The translations under genes and the position numbers were made by a program. From Rhizobium sp. NFR07 (GTDB lineage: Bacteria; Pseudomonadota; Alphaproteobacteria; Rhizobiales; Rhizobiaceae), in contig NZ_FOKM01000023.1 of NCBI RefSeq assembly GCF_900111905.1, positions 1 to 64,000 on the forward strand: DNA of 64,000 nucleotides. The letters run 5' to 3'. The notes below the pieces were generated by a model. The model made no database searches. It had not been told where the DNA came from and was given only the letters and a program-made list of their open reading frames with translations. Positions 1-12,733 of this stretch are shown one piece after another; positions within the stretch are counted from its first letter, which is position 1, and each line of letters begins with the position of its first letter.

Positions 1-82
1 AGGGCTGAGCCCTGTACAATACAGGACCCAGCCCTCAAAACTGCCCAGCGCCTAATCTGTCCAACTTAATGGGGTCAGTTCA
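1..82. mobile_element. End of an IS3-family (IS150-like) insertion sequence, truncated by window edge
   Basis: Read on the minus strand from position 82 inward, the sequence starts TGAACTGACCCCATT and continues AAGTTGGACA, which closely resembles the terminal inverted repeat of IS150-type IS3-family elements (TG.ACTG..CCCATT..GTTGGAC). Further inside, positions 1-35 form a long imperfect hairpin (13 of 15 arm positions match). The element body would lie left of the window, so no transposase is seen. The outer end sits about 40 bp from the galU stop codon. Family assignment is by recall of the terminal motif. Confidence 0.6.
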
Positions 83-122
83 TGGCGGCGCGGGCTTTTT
101 CGTGATCTGTATTTGCTGAGGC

Positions 123-1013
123 TTACTTCAGCTTGGAAACCAGCGCCTTCAGCGGCTCTTCGATCGCCGGACGGATATCCGCGCGCTGCAGCGCAAAGGC
201 GATATTGGCCATGATGAAGCCGTCCTTGGCACCGCAGTCATAGGTCTCGCCGGTGAACGGATAGGCGGCGAATTCCTGTTGCTTGGCCAATGCCAGCATG
301 CCGTCGGTCAGCTGGATCTCGTTGCCGGCGCCGCGCTCCTGGGTTTCCAGGATCTTGAAGATCTCCGGCTGCAGGATGTAGCGGCCGTTGATGAAGAAGT
401 TCGACGGCGCGGTGCCCTTGGCCGGCTTTTCGACCATCTCGGTGATCTTGAACCCGCCGTCACCAACATCGGCGCCTTTGCCGACGATACCGTATTTATG
501 TGCCTGTTCCGGAGCACATTCCTCGACGGCCAGAACGTTGCCGCCGGTCTTTTCGTAAAGCTCGACCATGCCCTTCAGGCAGCTTTTTTCCGACGACATG
601 ATCATGTCGGGCAGCAGAACGGCGAAGGGCTCGTCGCCAACGATGTCGCGGGCGCACCAGACGGCATGGCCGAGACCAAGCGGCACCTGCTGGCGGGTGA
701 AGCTCGCGGTACCGGCCTTCGGCAGGATATGCGACAGGAGCGTCAGTTCGGCATTCTTGTTGCGCTCGCGCAGCATCTGCTCCAGCTCGAACTGGATGTC
801 GAAATAGTCTTCGATGACCCCCTTGCCGCGACCGGTGACGAAGACGAAGTGCTCGATGCCCGCTTCGGCGGCTTCATCCACCACATACTGGATGACCGGC
901 TTGTCGACGACGGTCAGCATTTCCTTCGGCACGGCCTTGGTGGCGGGAAGAAAACGCGTTCCGAGCCCGGCTACCGGGAAGACCGCTTTACGAATTTTGC
1001 GCTGTTCAGACAC
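123..1013 (-). CDS. galU: UTP--glucose-1-phosphate uridylyltransferase
   Basis: Makes UDP-glucose from UTP and glucose-1-phosphate in the cytoplasm, feeding exopolysaccharide, LPS and cyclic glucan synthesis. The 296-residue protein has the usual GalU/ExoN length. The N-terminal nucleotide-binding motif AGLGTRFLPATKAVPKEML is present, followed by the conserved VEKP and a C-terminal YDCGAK segment. The start is a GTG at 1013, preceded by GGAGG with 5-nt spacing; a nearby ATG opens only a three-codon frame. The gene is divergent from the lytic transglycosylase gene, and its 3' end is 40 bp from an IS end. Functionally it shares glucose-1-phosphate with the pgm/glg operon at the other end of the window. 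Confidence 0.95.
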   Translation of the reverse strand: MSEQRKIRKAVFPVAGLGTRFLPATKAVPKEMLTVVDKPVIQYVVDEAAEAGIEHFVFVTGRGKGVIEDYFDIQFELEQMLRERNKNAELTLLSHILPKAGTASFTRQQVPLGLGHAVWCARDIVGDEPFAVLLPDMIMSSEKSCLKGMVELYEKTGGNVLAVEECAPEQAHKYGIVGKGADVGDGGFKITEMVEKPAKGTAPSNFFINGRYILQPEIFKILETQERGAGNEIQLTDGMLALAKQQEFAAYPFTGETYDCGAKDGFIMANIAFALQRADIRPAIEEPLKALVSKLK

Positions 1014-1214
1014 TCATGCCTCCTGGATGCACATCATTGTGCGGATTTGAAACCTTCGGGGTTCTATTGTGCAATTGCTACCGTTTCGCAAAAGGCTCCC
1101 ACGAACCCGTGATCTATGGTAAAGAATTTGTTGACTCTATTCTGATAAGACATCGATGAGCCGCATGCCAGTCTCGCCATGAATGGCGAATGAACAGAAT
1201 GGATACGACTGCCG

Positions 1215-2435
1215 ATGACCAAACCCCGCACCCAACGTTCGCGTAGCCTCGCTCTTTTGCTTGCTGCCAGCCTTGTCGCCGGAATATGGCCATTAGAAGC
1301 CCAGGCCGATGCCGGCTTCAAGTCGTGGGTTGCCAATTTTTACGCTACAGCTGCAAAGAGCGGCATCAGCAAGTCGACCTATAACAAGGCCTTCGCCGGC
1401 ATCAACGGCCCGGACGAGGACGTGCTGCAGAAGGCCCAGTACCAGCCGGAATTCAAGTCCAGGATCTGGGAATATGTCGACAGCCGCGTCAATCCCTATA
1501 CGGTCAAGATCGGCCGCGAGATGGCCGCCCGCCATGGCCAGACGCTGAACGCGATCGAGCGCCATTTCGGCGTCGACAAGCATATCCTTCTCGCCATCTG
1601 GTCGATGGAATCCAACTACGGCGCCGTGCTGGAAAAGCCGGACCGCCTGCATCACGTGCCGCAGGCTCTGGCAACGCTCGCCTGGGCCGACCCGAAGCGC
1701 GCCAAGTTCGCCCGCACACAGCTGATCGCGGCGCTCAAGATCCTGCAGAACGGCGACGTCACGCCGAAGCAGCTGACCGGTTCCTGGGCCGGCGCCATGG
1801 GCCATACGCAGTTCATCCCGACCAGTTACCTGCTCTACGCGATCGATGCCGACGGCAACGGCAAGCGCGACATCTGGCATTCGATCCCGGACGCACTGGC
1901 CACCTCCGCCAACCTGCTCGCCAAGAACGGCTGGACCACGGGCAAGACCTGGGGTTACGAAGCCGTGCTCCCGGCCGGTGCAGCCAGGTATGAAGGCCAG
2001 ACCAAGACGCTTGCCCAGTGGGCGGCGCTCGGCTTTGCACGCCCGAACGGCAAGGGCTTTCCACGCGGCAGCGATCGCGCCGAACTCAAGCTCATGGCCG
2101 GTTCGGATGGCCCGGCCTTCCTGATGATGAAAAACTTCTTCACCATCAAGAAATACAACGCCGCCGACAGCTACGCGCTGGCCGTCGGCCTGCTCGCCGA
2201 TGAGATCGCCGGTTATGGCGGCATGCAGCAGTCCTGGCCGCGTCCGCACGGCACGCTCGACATGAAGGAAAAATTCGAGCTGCAGTCGCGCATGAAGGAA
2301 CTTGGCTACTACGATGGCGAGATCGACGGCAATTTCGGCTCCGGCTCGAAGGCTGCCATTTCCGCCATCCAGAAGCGCCTCGGCATGAGCCAGGACGGCG
2401 AGCCGTCGCAATCGCTTCTCAAAGCAATTCGTTGA
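1215..2435 (+). CDS. Lytic murein transglycosylase, MltB family
   Basis: Predicted periplasmic enzyme that cleaves peptidoglycan glycan strands to 1,6-anhydro-muropeptides. The 406 residues start with a signal peptide (about 1-32, ending near EAQADA). The SLT/MltB catalytic domain follows, with the catalytic glutamate in WSMESNYG (about residue 138) and the GSWAGAMGHTQFIPTSY motif near 195-211. The last 60 residues form a peptidoglycan-binding domain (LQSRMKELGYYDGEIDGNFG). No lipobox is visible, so it is probably soluble or loosely envelope-bound rather than a lipoprotein. It is followed 55 bp later by the DUF459 gene on the same strand, and the two may be co-transcribed. Confidence 0.92.
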   Translation: MTKPRTQRSRSLALLLAASLVAGIWPLEAQADAGFKSWVANFYATAAKSGISKSTYNKAFAGINGPDEDVLQKAQYQPEFKSRIWEYVDSRVNPYTVKIGREMAARHGQTLNAIERHFGVDKHILLAIWSMESNYGAVLEKPDRLHHVPQALATLAWADPKRAKFARTQLIAALKILQNGDVTPKQLTGSWAGAMGHTQFIPTSYLLYAIDADGNGKRDIWHSIPDALATSANLLAKNGWTTGKTWGYEAVLPAGAARYEGQTKTLAQWAALGFARPNGKGFPRGSDRAELKLMAGSDGPAFLMMKNFFTIKKYNAADSYALAVGLLADEIAGYGGMQQSWPRPHGTLDMKEKFELQSRMKELGYYDGEIDGNFGSGSKAAISAIQKRLGMSQDGEPSQSLLKAIR

Positions 2436-2490
2436 CTTGTAGAGATAGCGGCGCAAAATCCCCGGCAATGACCGCCGGGCAGGACTGGAA

Positions 2491-3687
2491 ATGGTGATGG
2501 GCAGGCCGAAACAGAAAAGAGCGTGGCAGCGTATCGGCTGCACACTCACGGCTGGCCTTATCTTGGCGACGAGCCTGCCATTGACGGCTAGCGCCCAGGA
2601 GCGCTGGCCTCGCCGCAACCTTTTCGAGATGCTTTTCGGCGGCCCTCGCTACGAGAGAGAAGAGCCGCCGCGTCAATATAATCGACGCGGCGACGGCGTC
2701 ATCGAGATGGCGCCGCGCAGGGAGCGCAATCGCAGCACCCGAGTAGCCGCGCCCCGCCCGCCTGCCCCCGTCGTCCCGCCCAAGCCGGAACCCGTCGCCA
2801 AGCTGGAAAACGCCCGCAAGATCCTCGTCGTCGGCGACTTCTTCGCCGGCAATATCGGCGGCGAACTTGAGACGACCTTCGAAGCCTCGCCAGGCGTTGC
2901 CGTCATCACCCGCAGCGATGGTTCCTCGGGCCTGGTACGCGACGACCACTACGACTGGCTGGGCGAACTCCCTGCAATTCTCGACGAAGCCAAACCCGCG
3001 ATCGTCGTTGTCATGTTGGGTGCCAACGACCGCCAGCAGATGACCTCCGGCAAGCGTGAAAAATTCCGCACCGAGGAATGGTTCACCGAATACAAGCGCC
3101 GCGTTTCCGAGCTTGCCAAGACGGTCGCCACCCGCAAGGTGCCGCTGCTCTGGGTCGGCCTGCCCGCCTTCCAATCGCCTTCCATGATGGCAGACGCGGT
3201 AACGCTGAACGCCATCTATCGCGCCCGCACGGAAGAGGTCGGCGGCGAATTCGTCGATATCTGGGACGGTTTCGTCAGCGAGGACGGCAAGTTCATCGTC
3301 ACCGGCTCCGACGTCAGCGGCCAGCAGGTGCGCCTGCGCGGCTCGGACGGCATCACCTTCACCAAGGCCGGCAAGCAGAAGCTCGCCTTCTACGTGGAAA
3401 AGCTCGCCCGTCGCCACCTGGGTGACATGGCAAGCCCCGAACTGGTCAATCTCGACGCCGACAGCCTTCCCGAGCTCGGCCTGCCGGCGACTGCGAGCAA
3501 GGCGCTTCTCGCTCACCCGATCAGCCTCTCCGACCCGGAACTGGACGGCGGCAAGGAGCTTCTGGGCGCGATGCCGAATACCGACATCCAGTCTCAGTCC
3601 CCGCGCGACAAACTGGTCAAGCGCGGCGAGATGGAAGCCGCCCCCACCGGCCGCGTCGACGACTACAGGATCTCGACGACGCAGTAA
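2491..3687 (+). CDS. DUF459 SGNH-hydrolase-fold protein, catalytic residues apparently lost
   Basis: A 398-residue exported protein with an N-terminal signal/anchor (about 11-35, LTAGLILATSLPLTASAQ), a proline-rich linker and an SGNH-like domain from about residue 108. In an SGNH hydrolase the first block is GDS with nucleophile Ser; here it reads VVGDFFAG. The GxND block is intact (LGANDRQQ). The last block, normally DxxH, reads DGITFTKAG, with Thr where His is expected. Both Ser and His therefore seem replaced, which suggests a binding or structural role, or noncanonical chemistry. Family membership is from overall motif order. It lies downstream of a lytic transglycosylase, which fits an envelope role. 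Confidence 0.75.
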   Translation: MVMGRPKQKRAWQRIGCTLTAGLILATSLPLTASAQERWPRRNLFEMLFGGPRYEREEPPRQYNRRGDGVIEMAPRRERNRSTRVAAPRPPAPVVPPKPEPVAKLENARKILVVGDFFAGNIGGELETTFEASPGVAVITRSDGSSGLVRDDHYDWLGELPAILDEAKPAIVVVMLGANDRQQMTSGKREKFRTEEWFTEYKRRVSELAKTVATRKVPLLWVGLPAFQSPSMMADAVTLNAIYRARTEEVGGEFVDIWDGFVSEDGKFIVTGSDVSGQQVRLRGSDGITFTKAGKQKLAFYVEKLARRHLGDMASPELVNLDADSLPELGLPATASKALLAHPISLSDPELDGGKELLGAMPNTDIQSQSPRDKLVKRGEMEAAPTGRVDDYRISTTQ

Positions 3688-3715
3688 GATCTCCCTCCGA
3701 GTTCACACCGCCCGC

Positions 3716-4180
3716 TTATAGCTTGAGCGTCGCATGCGCCCTCGCCATTCCCGTGGCATGGTCTATCCCATCGATGAATGCCTGCGCCCGCGGTATCGCG
3801 TCGTGCAGGTACTGATCCGGCCCCAGCATCTTGCGCTGGTTGAGCTCGGCCGTGTCGAGAAGATCGAACTCCACCGTCTCAAGCGTGCAGCTCCAGCCCG
3901 GACGATGCATCGACCAGCCTTTGGCGTGATGCGCCAGCAGCCTCTCCCGACTGGAATACCCGTGATAATCGAAGGCGATCAGGCCGTCGGTGACGTAGAT
4001 GTGGTTACCCGCGAAACCGTCAGCAGGAATGATCCGCTCGGCTTGAAATCCCTTCATCGGCGGAGATCGCAGAAAAATGCCTGCCAGGATATGGCAGGCG
4101 CCGTGACCGAAGAAGATCATGTCCGGCAGAGCCCAGCGCCTGACCGGATCCTTCTTGATGCCGTGTTTCAGGATGTACAT
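3716..4180 (-). CDS. Conserved-looking protein of unknown function, 154 aa
   Basis: I do not recognise the family. The protein has no signal peptide or membrane span. It is rich in His, Tyr and Trp (FFGHGACH, FDYHGYSSRERLLAHH, HRPGWSC), giving several potential metal ligands. Codon use and GC at third positions look like the neighbours, and no good competing frame covers the segment. It is convergent with the DUF459 gene and lies 48 bp downstream of the anion transporter gene on the same strand, so it could be the last gene of that unit. The ATG at 4180 is the first available start. Confidence 0.6.
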   Translation of the reverse strand: MYILKHGIKKDPVRRWALPDMIFFGHGACHILAGIFLRSPPMKGFQAERIIPADGFAGNHIYVTDGLIAFDYHGYSSRERLLAHHAKGWSMHRPGWSCTLETVEFDLLDTAELNQRKMLGPDQYLHDAIPRAQAFIDGIDHATGMARAHATLKL

Positions 4181-4228
4181 GCCGGAATGATCGGCTGATT
4201 CCGCCTGAACGCAAACATCTTTATTCCC

Positions 4229-5734
4229 TCACCAGTAGCCCAGCACCCGCCACCATGTCGCCCCGATGACAGCGAAGATCGCGAGGTTGACGATGCACAT
4301 GACGAGACCGACGCCCCACCATTTGCCCATCGTCACATAGCCGCTGCCGAAGATGATCGGCGATGTTCCGGTCGCATAATGGGTCAATGTCATCATGATC
4401 GCCGAGGCGGCCACCATCATCAGCACGAAGAGAGGCTGGTATTCGACAGGGATGAGCAGGATTCCGACGCTGAGGAAAGCGAGCATCATGGCGCTGACAT
4501 GCGCCGTCGTGCTTGCGAACATGTAGTGGGCGAAGGTGAAGATCAGCACCAGCACCGCCGCGGTCATCTCCCACCCCAGTTCGGCATGCGAGATCATGTC
4601 CTTCATGCCGTTCGAGAACCAGCCGATGACGCCGAGCTTGTTCAACTGGTCGGCCATCATCACCAGCGCCCCGAACCAGATCAGCGTATCCCAGGCGCTC
4701 TTCTCGCCGAGCACGTCATCCCAGTTGATCGTCCCGGTGATCAGCAGCGCGAACAGGCCGAGGATCGCAACCACGGTCGGATCGAGCGTATAGGCCGGCC
4801 CGAGGATCATCGCCGGCACATTGGCCCACAGCAGAAGCAGCATGGCGAAGGTGCCGATCATCACCATTTCCTTCGCCGAGACCGGCCCCATGGCCGCCAG
4901 TTCCTGCCGGGCATAGGCAACCGCATCCGGCGTCTTCTTCAGCTCCGGTGGCGAGATGAGATAGATCACCAATGGCATGACGATCAGTGCAATGACGCCG
5001 GGCACGAACATGGCCAGCGCCCAGCTGACCCAGGTCAGCTGGATCGCACCGCCGGTCGACTTCGCGACATATTCCAGCACTAGCGGGTTGGGCGCCGTCG
5101 CCGTCAGGAACATGGCCGAGGTGATCGGGTTGGCGTGATAATTCACCAGCGCCAGATAGGTGCCGACCCGTCCCTGCGTCCCCTTGGCCGGATCGGAATC
5201 GAAGGCGTTGGCGATCGACTTCATGACCGGATGGATGATGCCGCCGCCGCGCGCGGTATTGCTTGGGGTGAATGGCGCAAGCAGTAGTTCGCACAATACC
5301 AGACCATAACCGATGCCGATCGTCCGCTTGCCGAGAAGCGTGATGAAGACGAGACCGATCCTGCGTCCGAGCCCCGTTTTGCGCAGGCCGAGCGAGATCA
5401 GCACGGCGATGACGATGAGCCAGATCAGCGGGCTGGCGAAACTGCTCAACGCATCCGCCACCGCGCCCTTCGACGATGGGGAGGTAACCTGCGCCAACGA
5501 GACGATGACGATCGCCATGAGCGCCATCACGCCGATCGACATGACCTTGAGGATGATCGCGAGAATGGTCGTCAGGAAGATCGCCAGCATCTTCCAACCA
5601 TTCTCGTCCAGGCCGGACGGCGCCGGCAGCGCCAGAAGCGTCAGGAGGAAGATGGTTGTCACGACCGCCGGCACGATCCTGAAGGGGACCACCCCCTTGA
5701 AGTAGGTATAGACAGCCGGAACATGTAAGCGCAT
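4229..5734 (-). CDS. DASS (SLC13-type) anion/dicarboxylate permease
   Basis: Inner-membrane carrier predicted to import di- or tricarboxylates. The 501 residues contain about 12-13 hydrophobic segments. The two DASS hairpin motifs are visible: SNTARGGGIIHPVM in the first half, and the GTSPIIFGSGYV region in the second, with the ATAPNPLV segment typical of CitT/2-oxoglutarate-malate translocators between them. The frame stays open upstream to 5845, but the ATG at 5734 is preferred: it is preceded by AAGGA with 8-nt spacing and starts just before the first hydrophobic segment. Substrate cannot be told from sequence alone. The gene is followed on the same strand by the unknown 154-residue gene. 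Confidence 0.85.
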   Translation of the reverse strand: MRLHVPAVYTYFKGVVPFRIVPAVVTTIFLLTLLALPAPSGLDENGWKMLAIFLTTILAIILKVMSIGVMALMAIVIVSLAQVTSPSSKGAVADALSSFASPLIWLIVIAVLISLGLRKTGLGRRIGLVFITLLGKRTIGIGYGLVLCELLLAPFTPSNTARGGGIIHPVMKSIANAFDSDPAKGTQGRVGTYLALVNYHANPITSAMFLTATAPNPLVLEYVAKSTGGAIQLTWVSWALAMFVPGVIALIVMPLVIYLISPPELKKTPDAVAYARQELAAMGPVSAKEMVMIGTFAMLLLLWANVPAMILGPAYTLDPTVVAILGLFALLITGTINWDDVLGEKSAWDTLIWFGALVMMADQLNKLGVIGWFSNGMKDMISHAELGWEMTAAVLVLIFTFAHYMFASTTAHVSAMMLAFLSVGILLIPVEYQPLFVLMMVAASAIMMTLTHYATGTSPIIFGSGYVTMGKWWGVGLVMCIVNLAIFAVIGATWWRVLGYW

Positions 5735-5847
5735 TGCCGCGTCCTTCGGATAGCGTGACCTCCTCCACGCCGATCCGTTACATGTTCGAACTGCCCTCCC
5801 ATTGATGTCGGTCAAAGTGACCGGACAACCTGCCTCAGACAGCAAAA

Positions 5848-5879
5848 CAGCCCCTTCCCGCTGCGGCGGAAAGAGGCTG
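5848..5879 (-). terminator. Rho-independent terminator of the glt operon
   Basis: The arms match at 12 of 14 positions around a short loop, and on the minus strand the hairpin is followed by TGTTTTGCTG. It lies 28 bp beyond the gltD stop. The GCCCCTTCC.../...GGAAGAGGC type of stem recurs after hsp20 at 16486-16514. Confidence 0.7.
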
Positions 5880-5906
5880 CTGGATAGTTTCTAGTTCGTC
5901 GCGCTG

Positions 5907-7361
5907 TTAACGCGGCAGGACGGAGCTCCCCATCAGAGCTTCGTCGATCGCGCGGGCGGCTTGGCGACCTTCGCGGATCGCCCAGACGACGAGCGACTGG
6001 CCGCGGCGCACGTCGCCCGCAGTCCAGAACTTGTCGACCGAGGTCTTGTAGTCGCGGTCGTTGGCAACGACGTTGGTCGAGCCGCGGCGGTCGACATTGA
6101 GCTCGAGCTTGCCGTCGAGTTCCTTCAGCACGCTGTCCGTCGCCGGGCCGGAAAAGCCGATGGCGATGAAAGCGAGATCGGCCTTGATGATGAAGTCCGT
6201 GCCGGCGATCGGCTTGCGGCGCTCGTCGACTTCGCAGCAGCGTACGCCGGTGAGCTGGCCGTCTTCACCGATGAATTCGAGCGTCGCCACCTGGAATTCG
6301 CGGATCGCGCCTTCGGCCTGGGAGGACGAGGTGCGCATCTTGGTGGCCCAGAAGGGCCAGACGGCAAGCTTGTCTTCCTTCTCCGGCGGCTGCGGGCGGA
6401 TGTCGAGCTGGGTCACCTTGACGGCGCCCTGACGGAAGGCCGTGCCGACGCAGTCGGATGCCGTGTCACCGCCGCCGACGACGACGATATGCTTGCCGCC
6501 GGCGAGGATCGGCTCGGCCGCCCAGGCGACGCTGTCGATGTTTTCGCGGCCGATGCGGCGGTTCTGCTGCACGAGGTAAGGCATCGCGTCATAGACGCCA
6601 TGCAGGTCGGTGCCCGGAATGCCGGCCGGACGCGGGGTCTCGGAACCGCCGCAATAAAGCACGGCGTCATGCTCCGCGGTCAGCTGCTCGACGGAAATGT
6701 CGACGCCGATATTGGCCCCGTAATGGAAGGTGACGCCCTCGCCCGTCATCTGCTCGACGCGGCGATCGATGAAGTTCTTCTCCATCTTGAAGTCCGGAAT
6801 GCCGTAGCGCAGCAGGCCCCCGGCCTTCGACTCGCGCTCATAGAGATGCACCTCGTGGCCGGCGCGGGCGAGCTGCTGGGCCGCCGCCATGCCGGCCGGG
6901 CCGGAGCCGATGACGGCAACCTTCTTGCCCGTCTTCACCGTCGCCGGCTGCGGCACGATATGGCCGAGCTCATAGGCCTTGTCGGCAATCGCCTGCTCGA
7001 CGGTCTTGATCGCGACCGGTGCATCCTCGAGGTTCAGCGTGCAGGCTTCCTCGCAAGGCGCCGGGCAGACGCGGCCGGTGAATTCCGGGAAATTGTTGGT
7101 GGAATGGAGGTTGCGGATCGCCTCCTCCCACTTGTTGTTATAGACGAGATCGTTCCAGTCCGGGATCTGGTTGTGCACCGGACAGCCGGTCGGGCCGTGG
7201 CAATAGGGGATGCCACAGTCCATGCAGCGGGCCGCCTGCTTCGTCACTTCTGCATCCGACATCGGGATCGTGAATTCGCGGAAATGGCGGATACGATCCG
7301 ACGCAGGCTGATACTTCGCCACGCTCCGGTCGATTTCCATGAAACCCGTAACCTTGCCCAT
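5907..7361 (-). CDS. gltD: Glutamate synthase (NADPH) small subunit
   Basis: Beta subunit of GOGAT: oxidises NADPH through FAD and passes electrons via Fe-S clusters to GltB for glutamate formation from glutamine and 2-oxoglutarate. The 484-residue length is normal. The N-terminal Cys-rich segment that holds the 4Fe-4S clusters is present (CMDCGIPYCHGPTGCP and CPAPCEEACTLN). It is followed by the FAD dinucleotide fold VAVIGSGPAGMAAA (about 150-163) and the NADPH fold IVVVGGGDTASDC. A C-terminal GDVRRGQSLVVWAI motif closes the FAD site. It is the last gene of the gltB-small ORF-gltD unit and ends at a terminator. Confidence 0.97.
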   Translation of the reverse strand: MGKVTGFMEIDRSVAKYQPASDRIRHFREFTIPMSDAEVTKQAARCMDCGIPYCHGPTGCPVHNQIPDWNDLVYNNKWEEAIRNLHSTNNFPEFTGRVCPAPCEEACTLNLEDAPVAIKTVEQAIADKAYELGHIVPQPATVKTGKKVAVIGSGPAGMAAAQQLARAGHEVHLYERESKAGGLLRYGIPDFKMEKNFIDRRVEQMTGEGVTFHYGANIGVDISVEQLTAEHDAVLYCGGSETPRPAGIPGTDLHGVYDAMPYLVQQNRRIGRENIDSVAWAAEPILAGGKHIVVVGGGDTASDCVGTAFRQGAVKVTQLDIRPQPPEKEDKLAVWPFWATKMRTSSSQAEGAIREFQVATLEFIGEDGQLTGVRCCEVDERRKPIAGTDFIIKADLAFIAIGFSGPATDSVLKELDGKLELNVDRRGSTNVVANDRDYKTSVDKFWTAGDVRRGQSLVVWAIREGRQAARAIDEALMGSSVLPR

Positions 7362-7373
7362 GTCATTCCCTCT

Positions 7374-7532
7374 TCAAAGCAGGGTGCCAGTCGGCCCCCA
7401 GTACCAGCAGGCGAAACCCATGGTCGCCCCCAATACGATGAATTCTATTGCGACAGTGCCGCTCGCCAGGAACACGGCCGCCGGAACAGCGACCGCGATG
7501 CTCACCGAAATCAGCCGGTGAACGTGCGCCAT
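7374..7532 (-). CDS. 52-residue single-span membrane ORF between gltB and gltD
   Basis: A complete 53-codon frame starts with ATG at 7532, only 5 bp after the gltB stop, and ends 12 bp before the gltD start. It therefore fills the gltB-gltD gap almost exactly. The product begins MAHVHRLISVSIAVAVP, has a hydrophobic stretch at about residues 7-26 and a second one at about 29-43, and ends in a Trp/Tyr-rich tail (CWYWGPTGTLL). I know no characterised function. The tight packing argues that it is translated with the operon. A membrane peptide encoded inside the GOGAT operon could anchor or modulate the enzyme, but that is inference. Confidence 0.6.
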   Translation of the reverse strand: MAHVHRLISVSIAVAVPAAVFLASGTVAIEFIVLGATMGFACWYWGPTGTLL

Positions 7533-7537
7533 TTGGC

Positions 7538-12256
<4,719 letters not shown>

Positions 12257-12733
12257 CGTCATTCCTCCTGTTGGCCGCTTACCTTAAGCGAGCAAGGTGG
12301 CACTTCATCAATTCCGCCAAATGACAATCTCCTGCCATTCTCGGTCACGCGACGGCGCCGGCCCAGCGCCAGAGATGAGCCTTGATAAAGGCGCACCCTA
12401 ACCCGGATCGGCGTCGAGATCAGCGGCAGAGGCGCGAGTTTTTGACCTCTTTCGCGAAAAGTAGGACAGAAAGACTGACCTAATTCCCAATCTGCTATCG
12501 CATGATTTTAACTTTCTAACAAGAGCGCCGCATCAAAAATTTAAGCCGTGAGAGACACTCCGTTACGATTGGCGTCATTTTCACGCAATTAAATTACGCA
12601 CAGCAGCCCAATCATGCCGCTTCATTGCGAGGCCGATAGGGCCGCTGCCCCGCCGCGCCTTTCCCGTTGCGCCATTGGAAAAATGTCTTAATGTCCGCAC
12701 CAACCTCCCAACGCGATACCAAGGTGCTTTCTC
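12257..12733. other. Intergenic region between gltB and ltaE
   Basis: About 480 bp with no convincing gene on either strand. It must hold the divergent promoters of gltB and the threonine aldolase gene. A short inverted repeat CGCTTA-CCT-TAAGCG lies at 12276-12290 in the gltB leader, and a palindrome TTTCGCGAAA at 12450-12459. The stretch 12480-12545 is clearly more AT-rich than the surroundings. I could not assign a good -35/-10 pair. Confidence 0.5.

Noticed and set aside
1..35. Long hairpin considered as a galU terminator
   Set aside because: It lies beyond the IS inverted repeat at 58-82 and is best explained as internal sequence of the insertion element.
12450..12459. TTTCGCGAAA palindrome in the gltB-ltaE intergenic region
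   Set aside because: Too short and not paired with recognisable promoter boxes or a nearby regulator gene; chance occurrence cannot be excluded.
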